Positions 1-11,126 are shown, counted from the stretch's first letter. The stretch: 56,004 bases of DNA from Candidatus Accumulibacter meliphilus (GCA_003332265.1 QPGA01000008.1:1-56004); one strand, 5' to 3'. Translations and numbers: made by a program. The notes: generated from the sequence alone by a model not told the origin.

Positions 1-104
1 GACTCGCGAAACTCCCGTCTCCCCTCGCGGGAGAAGGGTCAGGGGAAGAGGGAAACGGTCATGACTTTCATGACTTGGGGTGTCCCCACATGTCATGACC
101 GTTA
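1..104 (+). repeat. Dispersed three-hairpin repeat, copy 1 (cut by window edge)
   Basis: This is the right-hand part of a roughly 120-bp element that recurs at 18121, 28207 and 46309. Stem II (CCCGTCTCCC / GGGAGAAGGG, one mismatch) is followed by stem III, a perfect ACGGTCATGAC / GTCATGACCGT pair enclosing about 30 bases. The first stem is lost at the window edge. The last bases of the element (GTTA on the plus strand) contain the TAA stop codon of gatB, so the element sits directly against the 3' end of that gene. Confidence 0.85.
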
Positions 105-1553
105 GCCGAGCTTCTTGCGCAGCAGTGCGTTGACCTGTTGTGGGTTGGCCTTGCCGCGTGTCGCCTTCATCGCCTGGCCGACCAGCGCATTGAAGGCTTT
201 TTCCTTGCCGGCCCTGAATTCGCCGACCATCGCCGCATTGGCCGCCAGTAGTTCGTCAATCAGCGTTTCCAGCGCTCCGCTGTCGGTGATCTGCTGCAGG
301 CCCTGGCTGGCAATGATCTGGTCGGCAGAACTCCCTTCCCCGTTGCAGAGAGCGTCGAACACCTTGCGGGCAATATTCGTGGAGATCGTGCCATCGACGA
401 TGCGTGCGACCATGCCGCCGAGCTGCTCGGGCGAGACCGGTGACTGGCTGATATCCAGTTCTTCCTTGTTCAGACGAGCGGTCAGGTCGACCATCACCCA
501 GTTGGCGCAAGCCTTGGCGCCGGCGCTGCCGGCCGCGGCAACGGCTGTTTCGTAGTACGCGGCGAGTTCGAGCGAGCTGGTCAGGAGCTTGGCGTCGTAG
601 GCCGAGAGTCCGTACTCGGCGGCCAGGCGATCGCGTCGCGCGGCCGGCAGTTCGGGCAGTTGCTGGGCGATCTCGTCGATCCACTGGCGATCGATGATTA
701 GCGGCAGCAGATCGGGGTCCGGGAAGTAGCGGTAATCGTGGGCGTCTTCCTTGGAGCGCATGGCGCGTGTTTCGCCGCTCTGCGGATCGAAGAGAACGGT
801 TGCCTGTTCGATCCTGCCACCGTCTTCGAGGGTCGCGATCTGCCATTGCACTTCGTAGTCGATGGCCTGCTGCATGAAGCGGAACGAGTTCAGGTTCTTG
901 ATTTCGCGCCGGGTACCGAAGTCGGCCTGGCCGACCGGGCGAACCGAAACGTTGGCGTCGCAGCGGAAGGAGCCTTCCTGCATGTTGCCGTCGCAGATAC
1001 CGATCCAGCGTACCAGCGCGTGCAGCGCGCGGGCATAAGCGACGGCTTCGGCCGAAGAACGCATGTCGGGTTCGGTGACGATCTCCAACAGCGGCGTCCC
1101 GGCACGGTTGAGGTCGATTCCCGTCCGGCCGTGGAAGTTCGCCCCCGGGCATTCATGCAAGGACTTGCCAGCGTCTTCCTCGAGGTGGGCGCGGGTCAGC
1201 TTCACCACTCGCTCGTGCTCACCCACCGTGATCGCCAGCTGCCCGCCAACGACCACCGGCAGTTCGTACTGGCTGATCTGGTAACCCTTGGGAAGGTCCG
1301 GGTAGAAGTAGTTCTTGCGCGCGAAAACCGATCGCGGGGCGATCGTTGCGCCGACTGCCAGGCCGAAGCGGATTGCGCATTCGACGGCGCCCTTGTTGAG
1401 TACCGGCAGCACGCCAGGCAGGGCGATATCGACGGCATTGGCCTGGACATTGGGCTCGGCTCCAAAGGCTGTCGAGCTGCCCGAGAAAATCTTCGCTTGC
1501 GTCGACAACTGCGCGTGCGTCTCGATGCCGATGACCACTTCCCATGCTTTCAT
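102..1553 (-). CDS. gatB: Asp/Glu-tRNA(Asn/Gln) amidotransferase subunit B
   Basis: GatB binds misacylated Glu-tRNA(Gln) or Asp-tRNA(Asn), activates the acyl group with ATP and receives ammonia from GatA. The 483-residue product is full length for the family. It opens with the typical [13 protein letters not shown] segment and has the conserved kinase-like core ([16 protein letters not shown], then [19 protein letters not shown]). The C-terminal tRNA-binding YqeY-like tail ends in [11 protein letters not shown]. An in-frame GTG lies directly before the chosen ATG at 1553, so the start could be one codon earlier. It is the last gene of gatC-gatA-gatB, 101 bp after gatA, and its stop codon touches a dispersed repeat. 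Confidence 0.97.
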   Translation of the reverse strand: MKAWEVVIGIETHAQLSTQAKIFSGSSTAFGAEPNVQANAVDIALPGVLPVLNKGAVECAIRFGLAVGATIAPRSVFARKNYFYPDLPKGYQISQYELPVVVGGQLAITVGEHERVVKLTRAHLEEDAGKSLHECPGANFHGRTGIDLNRAGTPLLEIVTEPDMRSSAEAVAYARALHALVRWIGICDGNMQEGSFRCDANVSVRPVGQADFGTRREIKNLNSFRFMQQAIDYEVQWQIATLEDGGRIEQATVLFDPQSGETRAMRSKEDAHDYRYFPDPDLLPLIIDRQWIDEIAQQLPELPAARRDRLAAEYGLSAYDAKLLTSSLELAAYYETAVAAAGSAGAKACANWVMVDLTARLNKEELDISQSPVSPEQLGGMVARIVDGTISTNIARKVFDALCNGEGSSADQIIASQGLQQITDSGALETLIDELLAANAAMVGEFRAGKEKAFNALVGQAMKATRGKANPQQVNALLRKKLG

Positions 1554-1654
1554 CACTGCTTACTCACTCTTCAATAACGACGCCCGTGGCCAGCGGCCGG
1601 CGGGCGAAAGGGGAGAGCTGGCGCCGCCTGGGCGCACCCACACTCACTGGCGCT

Positions 1655-3124
1655 TCAGGCAAAGCCGGTCGGCTGCTGCAGATGCCAGTCGCTTACCTGC
1701 TGATAGCGGTGGGCGACATTGAGCAGCCGGCTTTCGGTGAAATAGTCGCCGATCAGCTGCAAGCCCGCCGGCAGGCCGCCGGCGAAGCCGCAGGGGATGG
1801 AAAGGGCCGGCAGGCCGGCCAGGTTGACGGCGATGGTGTAGATGTCGGAGAGATACATCTGCACCGGGTCCGCCGCTTTCTCGCCGAGCTTGAAAGCGGT
1901 GCTCGGGCTGGTCGGCCCGAGGATGACGTCGCATTGCTGGAAAGCTTTGGCGAAGTCCTTGGCGATCAGGCGGCGAATGCGCTGGGCCTGCAGATAGTAG
2001 GCGTCGTAGTAGCCGTGCGAGAGAACGTAGGTGCCGATCAGGATGCGCCGTTTGACCTCGGCGCCGAAGCCTTGCGCGCGGCTCTTGCTGTACATCTCGT
2101 TGAGGTCCTGGTACTCGGGAGCCCGGTAACCGTAGCGCACGCCGTCGAAGCGCGCCAGGTTCGAGCTGGCTTCGGCCGGTGCGATCACGTAATACGCGGC
2201 CACCGAAAGCTGCATGCTGGGCAGACTGACAGCGACCGTTTCGGCGCCGAGCTGGCGGTACTCGGCAATCGCCCCTTCGACCAGGTGCATGACTTCCGGA
2301 CTACAGCCATCGTCAAAAAATTCTGCCGGAAGGCCGATTTTCAAACCGGCCAGGGGTCGGGAGCCCGCGGCGGCAGCGAGCTCTCTGCCGTAGTCTTCGC
2401 GCGGGCGTTCGACGCTGGTCGAATCGCGTTCGTCGAAGCCGGCCATGGTGTTGAGCAGGAGCGCGCAGTCGGCGGCCGAATGAGCCAGCGGACCGGCCTG
2501 ATCGAGCGATGAGGCGAAGGCGATCATGCCGTAGCGCGAGACGACGCCATAGGTCGGCTTCATCCCGGTCAGGTTGCACAGCGCCGCCGGCTGGCGGATC
2601 GAGCCGCCGGTGTCGGTGCCGGTGGCCGCCGCTGCCAGGCCCGCGGCGACGGCGGCGGCCGAGCCTCCGGAAGAGCCGCCGGGAACGCGAGTGGCATCCC
2701 AGGGGTTTTTCACCGCTCCGTAGAACGAAGTTTCGTTCGACGAACCCATGGCGAACTCGTCCATGTTGGTCTTGCCGAGCAGCACCGCGCCGGCCGCTTT
2801 GAAGCGCGCGATGACCGCCGCGTCGTAGGGACTGACAAAGTTGCTCAGCATTTTCGATGCGCAGGTCGTCAGCCAGCCCTGGGCACAGAAAATGTCCTTG
2901 TGGGCGATCGGGATGCCGGTCAGTGGGCCACCTTCGCCCTTCGCCAGACGCTCGTCGGCAGCGCCTGCCTGGGCCAGGCTGGTGGCTTCGTCGACGCTGA
3001 TGAAAGCGTTGAGCTGCGGGTTGTGGCGCGCGATGCGGTCGAGGTACTGGCGAGTCAGCTCGACGCTGGAAATTTCTTTCGTGGCCAGCGCCCTGGAGAG
3101 CGCCTGCAGACTGTCGGTGATCAT
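1655..3124 (-). CDS. gatA: Asp/Glu-tRNA(Asn/Gln) amidotransferase subunit A
   Basis: GatA is the amidase subunit that hydrolyses glutamine to supply ammonia to GatB. The 489-residue protein carries the amidase-signature Ser-cisSer-Lys triad: the lysine in PIAHKDIF and the serines in the [14 protein letters not shown] stretch, followed by [13 protein letters not shown]. Its ATG overlaps the gatC stop by 4 bp, indicating translational coupling. Length and motifs are normal. The presence of GatCAB implies that at least one of Gln-tRNA and Asn-tRNA is made by transamidation, which is common in betaproteobacteria. Confidence 0.97.
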   Translation of the reverse strand: MITDSLQALSRALATKEISSVELTRQYLDRIARHNPQLNAFISVDEATSLAQAGAADERLAKGEGGPLTGIPIAHKDIFCAQGWLTTCASKMLSNFVSPYDAAVIARFKAAGAVLLGKTNMDEFAMGSSNETSFYGAVKNPWDATRVPGGSSGGSAAAVAAGLAAAATGTDTGGSIRQPAALCNLTGMKPTYGVVSRYGMIAFASSLDQAGPLAHSAADCALLLNTMAGFDERDSTSVERPREDYGRELAAAAGSRPLAGLKIGLPAEFFDDGCSPEVMHLVEGAIAEYRQLGAETVAVSLPSMQLSVAAYYVIAPAEASSNLARFDGVRYGYRAPEYQDLNEMYSKSRAQGFGAEVKRRILIGTYVLSHGYYDAYYLQAQRIRRLIAKDFAKAFQQCDVILGPTSPSTAFKLGEKAADPVQMYLSDIYTIAVNLAGLPALSIPCGFAGGLPAGLQLIGDYFTESRLLNVAHRYQQVSDWHLQQPTGFA

Positions 3125-3417
3125 TCGATGACTTTCGGCACCAGGTACAGGCCGGCCTCGGTTTCCGGCGCGACCTCCTGGAAAGCGTTGCGTTGAGCGC
3201 TCTGGCCCGACTCGGTGACGCGGTCTGCGCGCAGGCGCTGTGCGACATCCTGAGCGTGCGCCATGGGCTCGACGCCTTGCGTGTCGACTGCCTGCATCTC
3301 TTCGATCAGGGAAAAAATTTCGTTGAGCTGGCCGAGCGTGCTCTGCGCCTCGCCGTCGCTGATTTCAATGCGGGCAAGGTGGGCAACGCGGTGGACCTGT
3401 TCTAGGGTGAGCGACAT
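3121..3417 (-). CDS. gatC: Asp/Glu-tRNA(Asn/Gln) amidotransferase subunit C
   Basis: GatC is a small subunit that wraps around GatA and stabilises the GatA-GatB contact. The 98-residue product has the standard start ([21 protein letters not shown]), the [24 protein letters not shown] core and a short C-terminal tail. It is the first gene of the operon and diverges from mreB across about 100 bp. Its stop overlaps the gatA ATG. Confidence 0.95.
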   Translation of the reverse strand: MSLTLEQVHRVAHLARIEISDGEAQSTLGQLNEIFSLIEEMQAVDTQGVEPMAHAQDVAQRLRADRVTESGQSAQRNAFQEVAPETEAGLYLVPKVIE

Positions 3418-4562
<1,145 letters not shown>

Positions 4563-4610
4563 GGTGCGGCGGCCTGAGCGCCGTTGCTTGCCGGCCGCGA
4601 TGATCGATTG

Positions 4611-5543
4611 ATGGACCAACAGCCACCGCCTTTTTTCAAACGCGGGCCGGCCCCGGTCGCGCTGCTCTCGTTCTACGTCTTGTTGTCGATGGCGCTGCTG
4701 GTCGTCGATGCTCGCTTGCAGACGCTCGAGGTAGTGCGCCAGGCGCTGTCGATGTTCACTCACCCGGTGCAGAATCTGGCGCATCTGCCCGCGCAGTTTC
4801 TGGACAATGCGAGCAGCTATTTTGCCAGCGCCGCGAGCTTGCAGAGTGAGAGCGCGCAGTTGCAGCGCGCTCGCCTGGAACAGGCGGCGACGCTGCAGCG
4901 CAGTCTGCACGTCGAGGCCGAGAACGAGCGTTTGCGAAAACTGCTGGGGGTCAAGGAACGGCAGCAGGTCAGTGGTCAGGTCGCACAGATCCTCTATTCG
5001 GCACGCGATCCTTACGCGCGTCGGGTGATCGTCGATAAGGGCCAGCAGGACAGGGTGATCGCCGGGCAGCCGGTGATTGACGATATTGGCATTGTCGGGC
5101 AGGTGACGCGGGTGTTCCCCTTCGTCGCCGAAGTCACCCTGATTACCGACAAGGAGCAGGCGGTGCCGGTGCAGGTCGTGCGTACCGGCATGCGCTCGGT
5201 TGCTTTCGGGCTCGGCAACGGCGAGCTCGAAATGCGTTTCATGCCGCTCAATGCCGACATTCAGAACGGCGATCTGCTGGTGACCTCGGGGCTGGACGGG
5301 ATCTTTCCGCCGGGTTTTCCGGTGGCCAAGGTGGTGCACATCGAAAGTGATACCACCTACACCTTTGCCCAGATCCGCTGTGCCCCCGTGGCCGCTGCCG
5401 AGCATTTCAGCGAAGTGATAGTGCTCGATCCGCGTCCGCCGGTGGCCTTGCCGGAGGAACTGGCGGAGGTAGTCGCCAGCAAGGATAGCAAAGCTTCGAC
5501 GAGAAGCGCGCGGGCGAAAAAGAAGAGCCCGAAAAAGGACTGA
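4611..5543 (+). CDS. mreC: Rod-shape-determining protein MreC
   Basis: MreC is a bitopic periplasmic scaffold that activates PBP2. The 310-residue product has a short cytoplasmic N-terminus, one transmembrane helix at about residues 15-35, a coiled coil at about 60-110 (VEAENERLRKLLGVKE) and two beta domains; GLDGIFPPGFPVAKV is typical. The basic Lys/Ser-rich tail is low complexity. I chose ATG 4611 rather than an upstream in-frame ATG at 4584 because homologues begin just before the membrane helix. It sits between mreB and mreD. Confidence 0.95.
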   Translation: MDQQPPPFFKRGPAPVALLSFYVLLSMALLVVDARLQTLEVVRQALSMFTHPVQNLAHLPAQFLDNASSYFASAASLQSESAQLQRARLEQAATLQRSLHVEAENERLRKLLGVKERQQVSGQVAQILYSARDPYARRVIVDKGQQDRVIAGQPVIDDIGIVGQVTRVFPFVAEVTLITDKEQAVPVQVVRTGMRSVAFGLGNGELEMRFMPLNADIQNGDLLVTSGLDGIFPPGFPVAKVVHIESDTTYTFAQIRCAPVAAAEHFSEVIVLDPRPPVALPEELAEVVASKDSKASTRSARAKKKSPKKD

Positions 5544-5548
5544 ACGCG

Positions 5549-6070
5549 ATGCAGACCAGCTACTCCTCGTCACGTATTCTGCTGCCCGTGCGCCCGTGGT
5601 TCATTGGCTTCAGCCTGTTGCTGGCGCTCCTGCTCAACTTCCTGCCGACGTCGGTTTGGCCGGGGGTGCCGGATTGGCTGGCGCTGGTAATCGTTTTCTG
5701 GAGCGTTCGCGAACCCCGCATGGTCGGTATGGGACTGGCTTTTCTGCTCGGCCTGGCGATGGACGTTGCCGATGCCAGCTTGCTCGGACAGCATGCACTG
5801 GCCTATGTCCTCGCTGCCTACGGCGGCTCGGCGCTGTCGAGACGAATTCTCTGGTTTCCGCTCGGGCAGCAGGCCCTGCAGGTTTTTCCGCTGCTCCTGC
5901 TGGCGCAGTTGGTACCGTTCGCGGTGTGGGCGGTGGTCGGCGCCGAGCTGCCGGGGATGGGCTACTTTCTCGGGCCGTTTCTGGCCACTTTTCTGTGGCC
6001 GCTGCTTACGCTGATCCTGCTCCTGCCGCAGCACCAGCCGGTTGACCGTGATGACAATCGACCGCTGTGA
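5549..6070 (+). CDS. mreD: Rod-shape-determining protein MreD
   Basis: MreD is the integral membrane partner of MreC in the elongasome. The 173-residue protein is almost entirely hydrophobic with about five predicted membrane helices, beginning VRPWFIGFSLLLALLLNFLP, and contains the conserved FLLGLAMDVADASLLGQHAL segment. It starts 5 bp after the mreC stop, and its own stop overlaps the GTG start of mrdA, so the genes are translationally linked. Length is normal for proteobacterial MreD. Confidence 0.94.
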   Translation: MQTSYSSSRILLPVRPWFIGFSLLLALLLNFLPTSVWPGVPDWLALVIVFWSVREPRMVGMGLAFLLGLAMDVADASLLGQHALAYVLAAYGGSALSRRILWFPLGQQALQVFPLLLLAQLVPFAVWAVVGAELPGMGYFLGPFLATFLWPLLTLILLLPQHQPVDRDDNRPL

Positions 6071-8004
6071 AAGGCTGCGGCCGCTTTGCGGCCGCTGCGG
6101 AGTCTGCTGTGCTAGCTAGTCAATCGTCACTGCATGCCTCGGATCGGGAGCTTTCCCGCTTTCATTTTCGGGTCGTGCTGGCGGCGGTCGCGGTGCTGGC
6201 GGCCTTGTCCCTGTTGGGCGCCCGTTTTTACTATCTGCAGGTGCTCCAGCACGATTACTACAGCACCCGCGCCGAGGACAACCGCATTTCGGTGGTGCCG
6301 ATCGTCCCCAACCGAGGGGTCATCGTCGATCGCGCCGGCATCGTCCTGGCACGCAATTACTCGGCCTTCACGCTGGAAATCACGCCGTCGAACGTCGAGG
6401 ATCTGGAAGCGACGATCGATGGCCTGAGCAAAGTGCTTGACATCGAATCGAAGGACAAGCGGCGCTTTCGCAAGCTGCTGGAGGAAGGCAAGAGCTTCGA
6501 AAGCCTGCCCATTCGTACGCGCCTGACCGAGGAGGAAGTCGCGCGCTTTGCGGCCAATCGCTATCTCTTCCCGGGGGTCGAAGTCAAGGCGCGTCTGTTT
6601 CGTCAGTATCCCCAGGGATCGGTCGCCTCGCACGCCATCGGCTACATCAATCGCATCAACAAGCGCGATCTCGAAAAGATCGCCGAGAGCGAGCAGGCAG
6701 CGAACTACAAGGGTACCGACCATATCGGCAAGACCGGCCTCGAACACCACTACGAATTCGCCTTGCACGGCGAGACCGGCTACGAGCAGGTCGAAATCGA
6801 TGCCGGCGGGCGAGCCATTCGCAGTCTGTCGCGTACGCCGCCGGTGCAGGGCAACCACCTGACCCTGACCCTGGACATCAAATTGCAGGAAATCGCCGAA
6901 AAAGCATTTGGTGATCGCCGCGGTGCGCTGGTGGCCATCGAGCCGTCGACTGGCGGTATTCTGGCGCTGGTCTCCAGCCCCACTTTCGACCCGAACCTGT
7001 TCATCGACGGTATTCGCACCGAGGACTGGGATGTGCTCAACAAATCGCGCGACAGGCCGATGCTCAACCGCGCCTTGAACGGCACCTATCCGCCCGGTTC
7101 GACGTACAAGCCGTTCATGGCCCTGGCGGCACTCGAAACGGGAAGGCGCACTGCCGGGCAGACCATTTCCGATCCCGGCTATTTCAACTTCGGTGGTCAC
7201 CATTTCCGGGACGACAAAGTTGGCGGGCACGGCACGGTGGATATGTACAAGTCGATCGTCCAGTCCTGCGACACCTACTACTATCAGCTGGCCACCGACA
7301 TGGGAATCGACGCCATTGCCGGCTTCATGGGCCAGTTGGGATTCGGCCAGCGCACCGGCGTGGACATCGACGGTGAGTCGGAAGGCGTGTTGCCGTCCCC
7401 GGAGTGGAAGAAGCGCCGCTTTCGCCGCCCGGAGCAGCAGAAATGGTATGCCGGCGAGACCGTCTCGATCGGCATCGGCCAGGGTTACAATTCCTACACG
7501 CCGATTCAGCTGGCGCAGGCGACAGCGACGGTCGCCAACAAGGGCGTCATGTACCGCCCCCATCTCGTCAAATACATCACCGACAGCCGCAGCGGCGAAA
7601 AAACGATGATCGAGCCGGAGCCGCTGCGCCGGCTGCCGTGGAAGCCGAAGCATGTCGAGACGATCAAGAACGCGATGGTTGGCGTCAACACCCACGGGAC
7701 CGGTGCCCGCGCCTTCGCCGGCGCCGGCTACACCTCGGGAGGCAAGACCGGTACGGCCCAGGTGTACAGTCTGAAAGGTAGTACCTACAAGGAGTCGGCG
7801 GTGAAGAAGGAGCTGCGTGACCACGCCCTGTTCATCGCCTTTGCACCCGCCGAGGAGCCGAAGATCGCCTTGGCCGTGATCGTCGAAAATGGCGGTTTCG
7901 GAGCCCAGTCCGCGGCGCCGATCGCGCGCATGGTGATTGATTACTATCTGCTGGGCAAGCTCCCCAAGGGCGTGGCTGAGGAAGACGATGTCAAGGAGGA
8001 CTAG
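6067..8004 (+). CDS. mrdA: Penicillin-binding protein 2, elongasome transpeptidase
   Basis: This class B transpeptidase crosslinks lateral-wall peptidoglycan with RodA. The 645-residue protein has a cytoplasmic N-terminus, one membrane anchor at about residues 38-58, a pedimer domain and the transpeptidase domain. Catalytic motifs are intact: S345-T-Y-K348, S400-C-D402 (PBP2 proteins use SxD) and K560-T-G562. The GTG start overlaps the mreD stop; a shorter N-terminus starting within the following 20 codons is possible. It lies 3 bp upstream of mrdB. Confidence 0.97.
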   Translation: MKGCGRFAAAAESAVLASQSSLHASDRELSRFHFRVVLAAVAVLAALSLLGARFYYLQVLQHDYYSTRAEDNRISVVPIVPNRGVIVDRAGIVLARNYSAFTLEITPSNVEDLEATIDGLSKVLDIESKDKRRFRKLLEEGKSFESLPIRTRLTEEEVARFAANRYLFPGVEVKARLFRQYPQGSVASHAIGYINRINKRDLEKIAESEQAANYKGTDHIGKTGLEHHYEFALHGETGYEQVEIDAGGRAIRSLSRTPPVQGNHLTLTLDIKLQEIAEKAFGDRRGALVAIEPSTGGILALVSSPTFDPNLFIDGIRTEDWDVLNKSRDRPMLNRALNGTYPPGSTYKPFMALAALETGRRTAGQTISDPGYFNFGGHHFRDDKVGGHGTVDMYKSIVQSCDTYYYQLATDMGIDAIAGFMGQLGFGQRTGVDIDGESEGVLPSPEWKKRRFRRPEQQKWYAGETVSIGIGQGYNSYTPIQLAQATATVANKGVMYRPHLVKYITDSRSGEKTMIEPEPLRRLPWKPKHVETIKNAMVGVNTHGTGARAFAGAGYTSGGKTGTAQVYSLKGSTYKESAVKKELRDHALFIAFAPAEEPKIALAVIVENGGFGAQSAAPIARMVIDYYLLGKLPKGVAEEDDVKED

Positions 8005-8007
8005 CTG

Positions 8008-9111
8008 ATGCAGGAGTTCCTGGCGCGCCTCTGGCGAGGCCTGGTCGCGCACGTCGACACGCCACTGCTGCTGATTACCCTGATGCTGATGGCTGCCGGG
8101 CTGCCCACCGTCTATAGCGCGACCTATGACGCCAATAGCCACCTCCTGCCGCAGATGCTGAACATGGCGATCGGCTTGTGTGCGATGTGGGCGGTGGCGC
8201 AGCTGCCACCTCAGAAGCTGATGCGTTTCGGTGTGCCGCTGTATCTGGTCGGTGTCGTTCTCCTGATTCTGGTGTTCTTTTTCGGGATCAAGGTCAATGG
8301 CGCACGGCGCTGGTTGTCGCTGGGCTTTACCCGCATCCAGCCGGCGGAACTGCTGAAGATCGCGGTGCCCCTGATGCTCGCCTGGTACTTCCACAAGCAC
8401 GAAGCGGTGCTCAAGTTCCGCCACTACATCGTCGCCAGCCTGCTTCTGTTGGTGCCTTTCGCGCTGATCGCCAAGCAGCCGGATCTGGGAACCGCGATTC
8501 TCGTCGGCGCAGCCGGCTTCTACGTGATCTTTTTCGCCGGTTTGTCATGGCGGGTGATTGTCGGCCTGGTGGCGGTCGCCGGCGCTGCCGCACCGTTTGT
8601 GTGGACCATGCTGCATGACTACCAGCGAAAGCGCATCCTTACCCTGATCGATCCGACGACTGATCCGTTGGGTTCGGGCTACCACATCATCCAGTCGACC
8701 ATCGCCATCGGTTCGGGTGGCAAGCTCGGCAAGGGGTGGCTGGAGGGCACGCAGACCCACCTGGAGTTCATTCCCGAGCGCCACACGGACTTCATCCTGG
8801 CCGTCTTTTCCGAGGAGCGCGGCCTGCTCGGCAACAGCATCCTGCTGCTCCTCTACCTGTTGCTGATTGGCCGCGGGCTGCTGATTGCCGGCAAAGCATC
8901 GACTCTTTTCGGGCGCGTGCTGGCTGGTTCGGTGACCCTGAGCTTCTTCACCTATGTCTTCGTCAATATGGGCATGGTCAGCGGCATCTTGCCGGTGGTC
9001 GGCGTTCCCTTGCCGTTCATGAGTTACGGGGGCACGGCACTGGTGACGCTGTCGGTCGGTATTGGTATGCTGATGAGCATTAACACGCACAGGATGCTGG
9101 TCAGGCCATGA
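8008..9111 (+). CDS. mrdB: Peptidoglycan polymerase RodA (SEDS family)
   Basis: RodA is the SEDS-family glycosyltransferase that polymerises lipid II during elongation, paired with PBP2. The 367-residue product is polytopic, with about ten helices, and contains family landmarks: INGARRWLSLGF-like text (KVNGARRWLSLGFTRIQPAE), KQPDLGTAI (with the catalytic-region Asp) and the C-terminal GVPLPFMSYGGTALVT. It directly follows mrdA, and its stop overlaps the rlpA ATG, the order also seen in E. coli. Confidence 0.97.
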   Translation: MQEFLARLWRGLVAHVDTPLLLITLMLMAAGLPTVYSATYDANSHLLPQMLNMAIGLCAMWAVAQLPPQKLMRFGVPLYLVGVVLLILVFFFGIKVNGARRWLSLGFTRIQPAELLKIAVPLMLAWYFHKHEAVLKFRHYIVASLLLLVPFALIAKQPDLGTAILVGAAGFYVIFFAGLSWRVIVGLVAVAGAAAPFVWTMLHDYQRKRILTLIDPTTDPLGSGYHIIQSTIAIGSGGKLGKGWLEGTQTHLEFIPERHTDFILAVFSEERGLLGNSILLLLYLLLIGRGLLIAGKASTLFGRVLAGSVTLSFFTYVFVNMGMVSGILPVVGVPLPFMSYGGTALVTLSVGIGMLMSINTHRMLVRP

Positions 9112-10202
9112 GGCGAGGAAGGACGGGCTTGTTGGCTGTTCGGGGGGGCTGCGCAGTGCTCGCGCTGTTGGTCCTGCCGCTGCTGCTCACCGCTTGTGGC
9201 GGTTCGCCTGCGCGTTCCTCCGATGCCACTGCCGAGCGCAGCAAAATGGGCCGCAAGTCGGGTGTGGTCCAGAAGCGGGGCGGCGGCTACTACAAGGACG
9301 ATGGCCCCGGCGACGAAATCCCCGACAATCTCGACGACATCCCGGATGCGCAGCCCATCCTGGAGCCATTGCATCGTTTTGCCAACCGGCCGTACGTCGT
9401 TCTCGGCAAAGCCTACCAGCCGAAAACCAGCCTCGAAGCACACCAGCAACGCGGCATTGCCAGCTGGTACGGGAAGAAGTTCCATGGCCAGAAAACGTCG
9501 ATCGGCGAGCGCTACGACATGTTCGCGATGACGGCGGCGCATCCGACCCTGGCGATTCCCTCCTATGTTCGGGTGACCAACGTCGGCAACGGCAAGTCGG
9601 TGGTCGTGCGGGTCATCGATCGCGGCCCCTTCCATGCCGACCGAGTCATCGACCTCTCGTATGCCGCCGCTTACCGCCTGGGTTATGTGGACAACGGCAG
9701 CACTCTGGTGCAGGTCGATTCGATCGTGCCGGATGGCGCGACGAGCATGACTTATGCGCAGGTGATGCCGGCGCCGGTGCAGCGGCAAGCGCTGCTCGCC
9801 GGCGAGCGCGACGAGATTGAACGGCTGGCGGCCAACATGGGCGCGGAGGCCGTAGTGGTGGCATCGCCGCCGCCGGCAGAGGCAGCAATACCGTTACCGG
9901 TGCCTGTAGCAGAGCGGCCGGCGCCGCTTTCGTTCCCTGCCGCAGCGCTGCCGGCCATGCCAGTGGCGCTGTCCGGCGTCTTCCTGCAGCTGGGTGCTTT
10001 CGCCAGTGCTGAAAACGCCGAGAGTCTGCGCGTGCATTTGCTGCGCGAGCTGGACTGGCTCAACGAGGGAATCCAGATCAACGCCGGTGGGGGCATGCAC
10101 CGCGTGCGCATGGGGCCGTATCAAAGCCGCGCCGATGCCGAGAAGGTCGCCGAACGCATTCGTCTGGCGCTGGGTTACAGGCCGACCTTCGTGACGCGCT
10201 GA
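9108..10202 (+). CDS. rlpA: Septal-ring lipoprotein RlpA with SPOR domain
   Basis: RlpA proteins are outer-membrane lipoproteins; in Pseudomonas RlpA is a lytic transglycosylase acting on denuded glycan at the septum. The 364-residue product has a lipoprotein signal with lipobox LLTAC (Cys30). A double-psi beta-barrel domain follows (GIASWYGKKFHGQKTSIGE, then VVVRVIDRGPFHADRVIDLSYAAA). After a Pro/Ala-rich linker comes a C-terminal SPOR domain of about 75 residues (GVFLQLGAFASAENAE to the end) that should bind denuded peptidoglycan. Its ATG overlaps the mrdB stop. A shorter relative without SPOR lies at 16201. Confidence 0.94.
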   Translation: MRRGRTGLLAVRGGCAVLALLVLPLLLTACGGSPARSSDATAERSKMGRKSGVVQKRGGGYYKDDGPGDEIPDNLDDIPDAQPILEPLHRFANRPYVVLGKAYQPKTSLEAHQQRGIASWYGKKFHGQKTSIGERYDMFAMTAAHPTLAIPSYVRVTNVGNGKSVVVRVIDRGPFHADRVIDLSYAAAYRLGYVDNGSTLVQVDSIVPDGATSMTYAQVMPAPVQRQALLAGERDEIERLAANMGAEAVVVASPPPAEAAIPLPVPVAERPAPLSFPAAALPAMPVALSGVFLQLGAFASAENAESLRVHLLRELDWLNEGIQINAGGGMHRVRMGPYQSRADAEKVAERIRLALGYRPTFVTR

Positions 10203-11126
10203 TCAGCTCTCGGTCGGGCCTTCGAGCACCGTCAGGGGACGGAAAACGCCCTGCACGATCTTGCGGCCTTTTTCGAGCTGTATTTCGTGTCCGATGATCT
10301 CCACCGGGATGATCTTGCCGTCGCGGTTGACCACCGTGCTGCGCACCACTGCGGCGCTGCCCTGAGCCGGCGTGAGCAGCTGGCTTGGGTCCAGGCCGTC
10401 GCTGGCGGCATGCAATTCGCTTTGCAGAAGGCCGAGCAGTTGCTGCAGCTGTCGTCCGAACAATTTCTCGGCCTGCGGGTTGGCGTCGAGAATGTGCCCG
10501 GTACTGGCATCCGAAATCAGAATCGCGTCGCGAGCCCCGGCAAACAGCGCCAGTCGCAGGCTGTTCGCATCGCGCAAATCTTCCTCCATTTGCAGCACCT
10601 GATGCTGCACCAGCGCCAGGCTGACCAGGTTGGCCACCGCGTGCGCGAACAGGCGCTGTACCGAAGTCCATGCCGAGTGTGGTCCGACGCGCTCGATACT
10701 CAGTACGCCTTGCAGTTCTCCGTTGACGTGAATTGGCGAGTTGATCAGCGCGCTGATCCCGTTCATCAGCAGGTAGTCCTCGGCGAATGCCCGGGTGCTG
10801 GGATGTTTCATCGCATCATCGGCAACGATTGGCTCGCCCTGCTCCAGCGCCCGGAAGTACTCGGGGTAGCGAAGCGCCTGCAGCGTTACGCCAAGGCTAT
10901 GTCGGTTGCTCGAAAGCTCATAGAGATCAATGCACTCCAGACTTTCCCGTTGGCTGGTCAGCCCCCACAGGCTGACGCGCTCGATGTCGAGTATGCGTCC
11001 CGTCGCCGCAGTGAGTTGTCGCAAGCAGTTGTCCAGGTTGGCGCTGGAAAAGTTGCCTCGCGACAGCTGCGCGAAAGCGCCTTGCAGGTCGAGAGAGCTT
11101 GTGAGAGGTCGGGATGGTGGCAACAT
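10203..11126 (-). CDS. GAF-PAS sensory protein without output domain
   Basis: The 307-residue product has an N-terminal GAF domain (about residues 25-175, including RILDIERVSLWGL and INSPIHVNGELQGVLSIER) and a PAS domain (about 190-300, AILISDASTGHILDANPQAEKLFG). I see no kinase, GGDEF, EAL or HTH segment after the PAS domain, so it probably works through a partner or is a remnant of a longer sensor. Ligand and pathway are unknown. It runs antisense to its neighbours and splits rlpA from dacC, which are usually adjacent in this cluster. Confidence 0.85.
   Translation of the reverse strand: MLPPSRPLTSSLDLQGAFAQLSRGNFSSANLDNCLRQLTAATGRILDIERVSLWGLTSQRESLECIDLYELSSNRHSLGVTLQALRYPEYFRALEQGEPIVADDAMKHPSTRAFAEDYLLMNGISALINSPIHVNGELQGVLSIERVGPHSAWTSVQRLFAHAVANLVSLALVQHQVLQMEEDLRDANSLRLALFAGARDAILISDASTGHILDANPQAEKLFGRQLQQLLGLLQSELHAASDGLDPSQLLTPAQGSAAVVRSTVVNRDGKIIPVEIIGHEIQLEKGRKIVQGVFRPLTVLEGPTES

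Noticed and set aside
1-104. Repeat stem II as a rho-independent terminator
   Set aside because: The GC-rich hairpin is followed by purines (TCAGGGGAAGAGGG) in all copies, not by a T-run.
6127-8424. 765-codon minus-strand open frame opposite mrdA and mrdB
   Set aside because: It is antisense to two certain genes, with a composition typical of a shadow frame.
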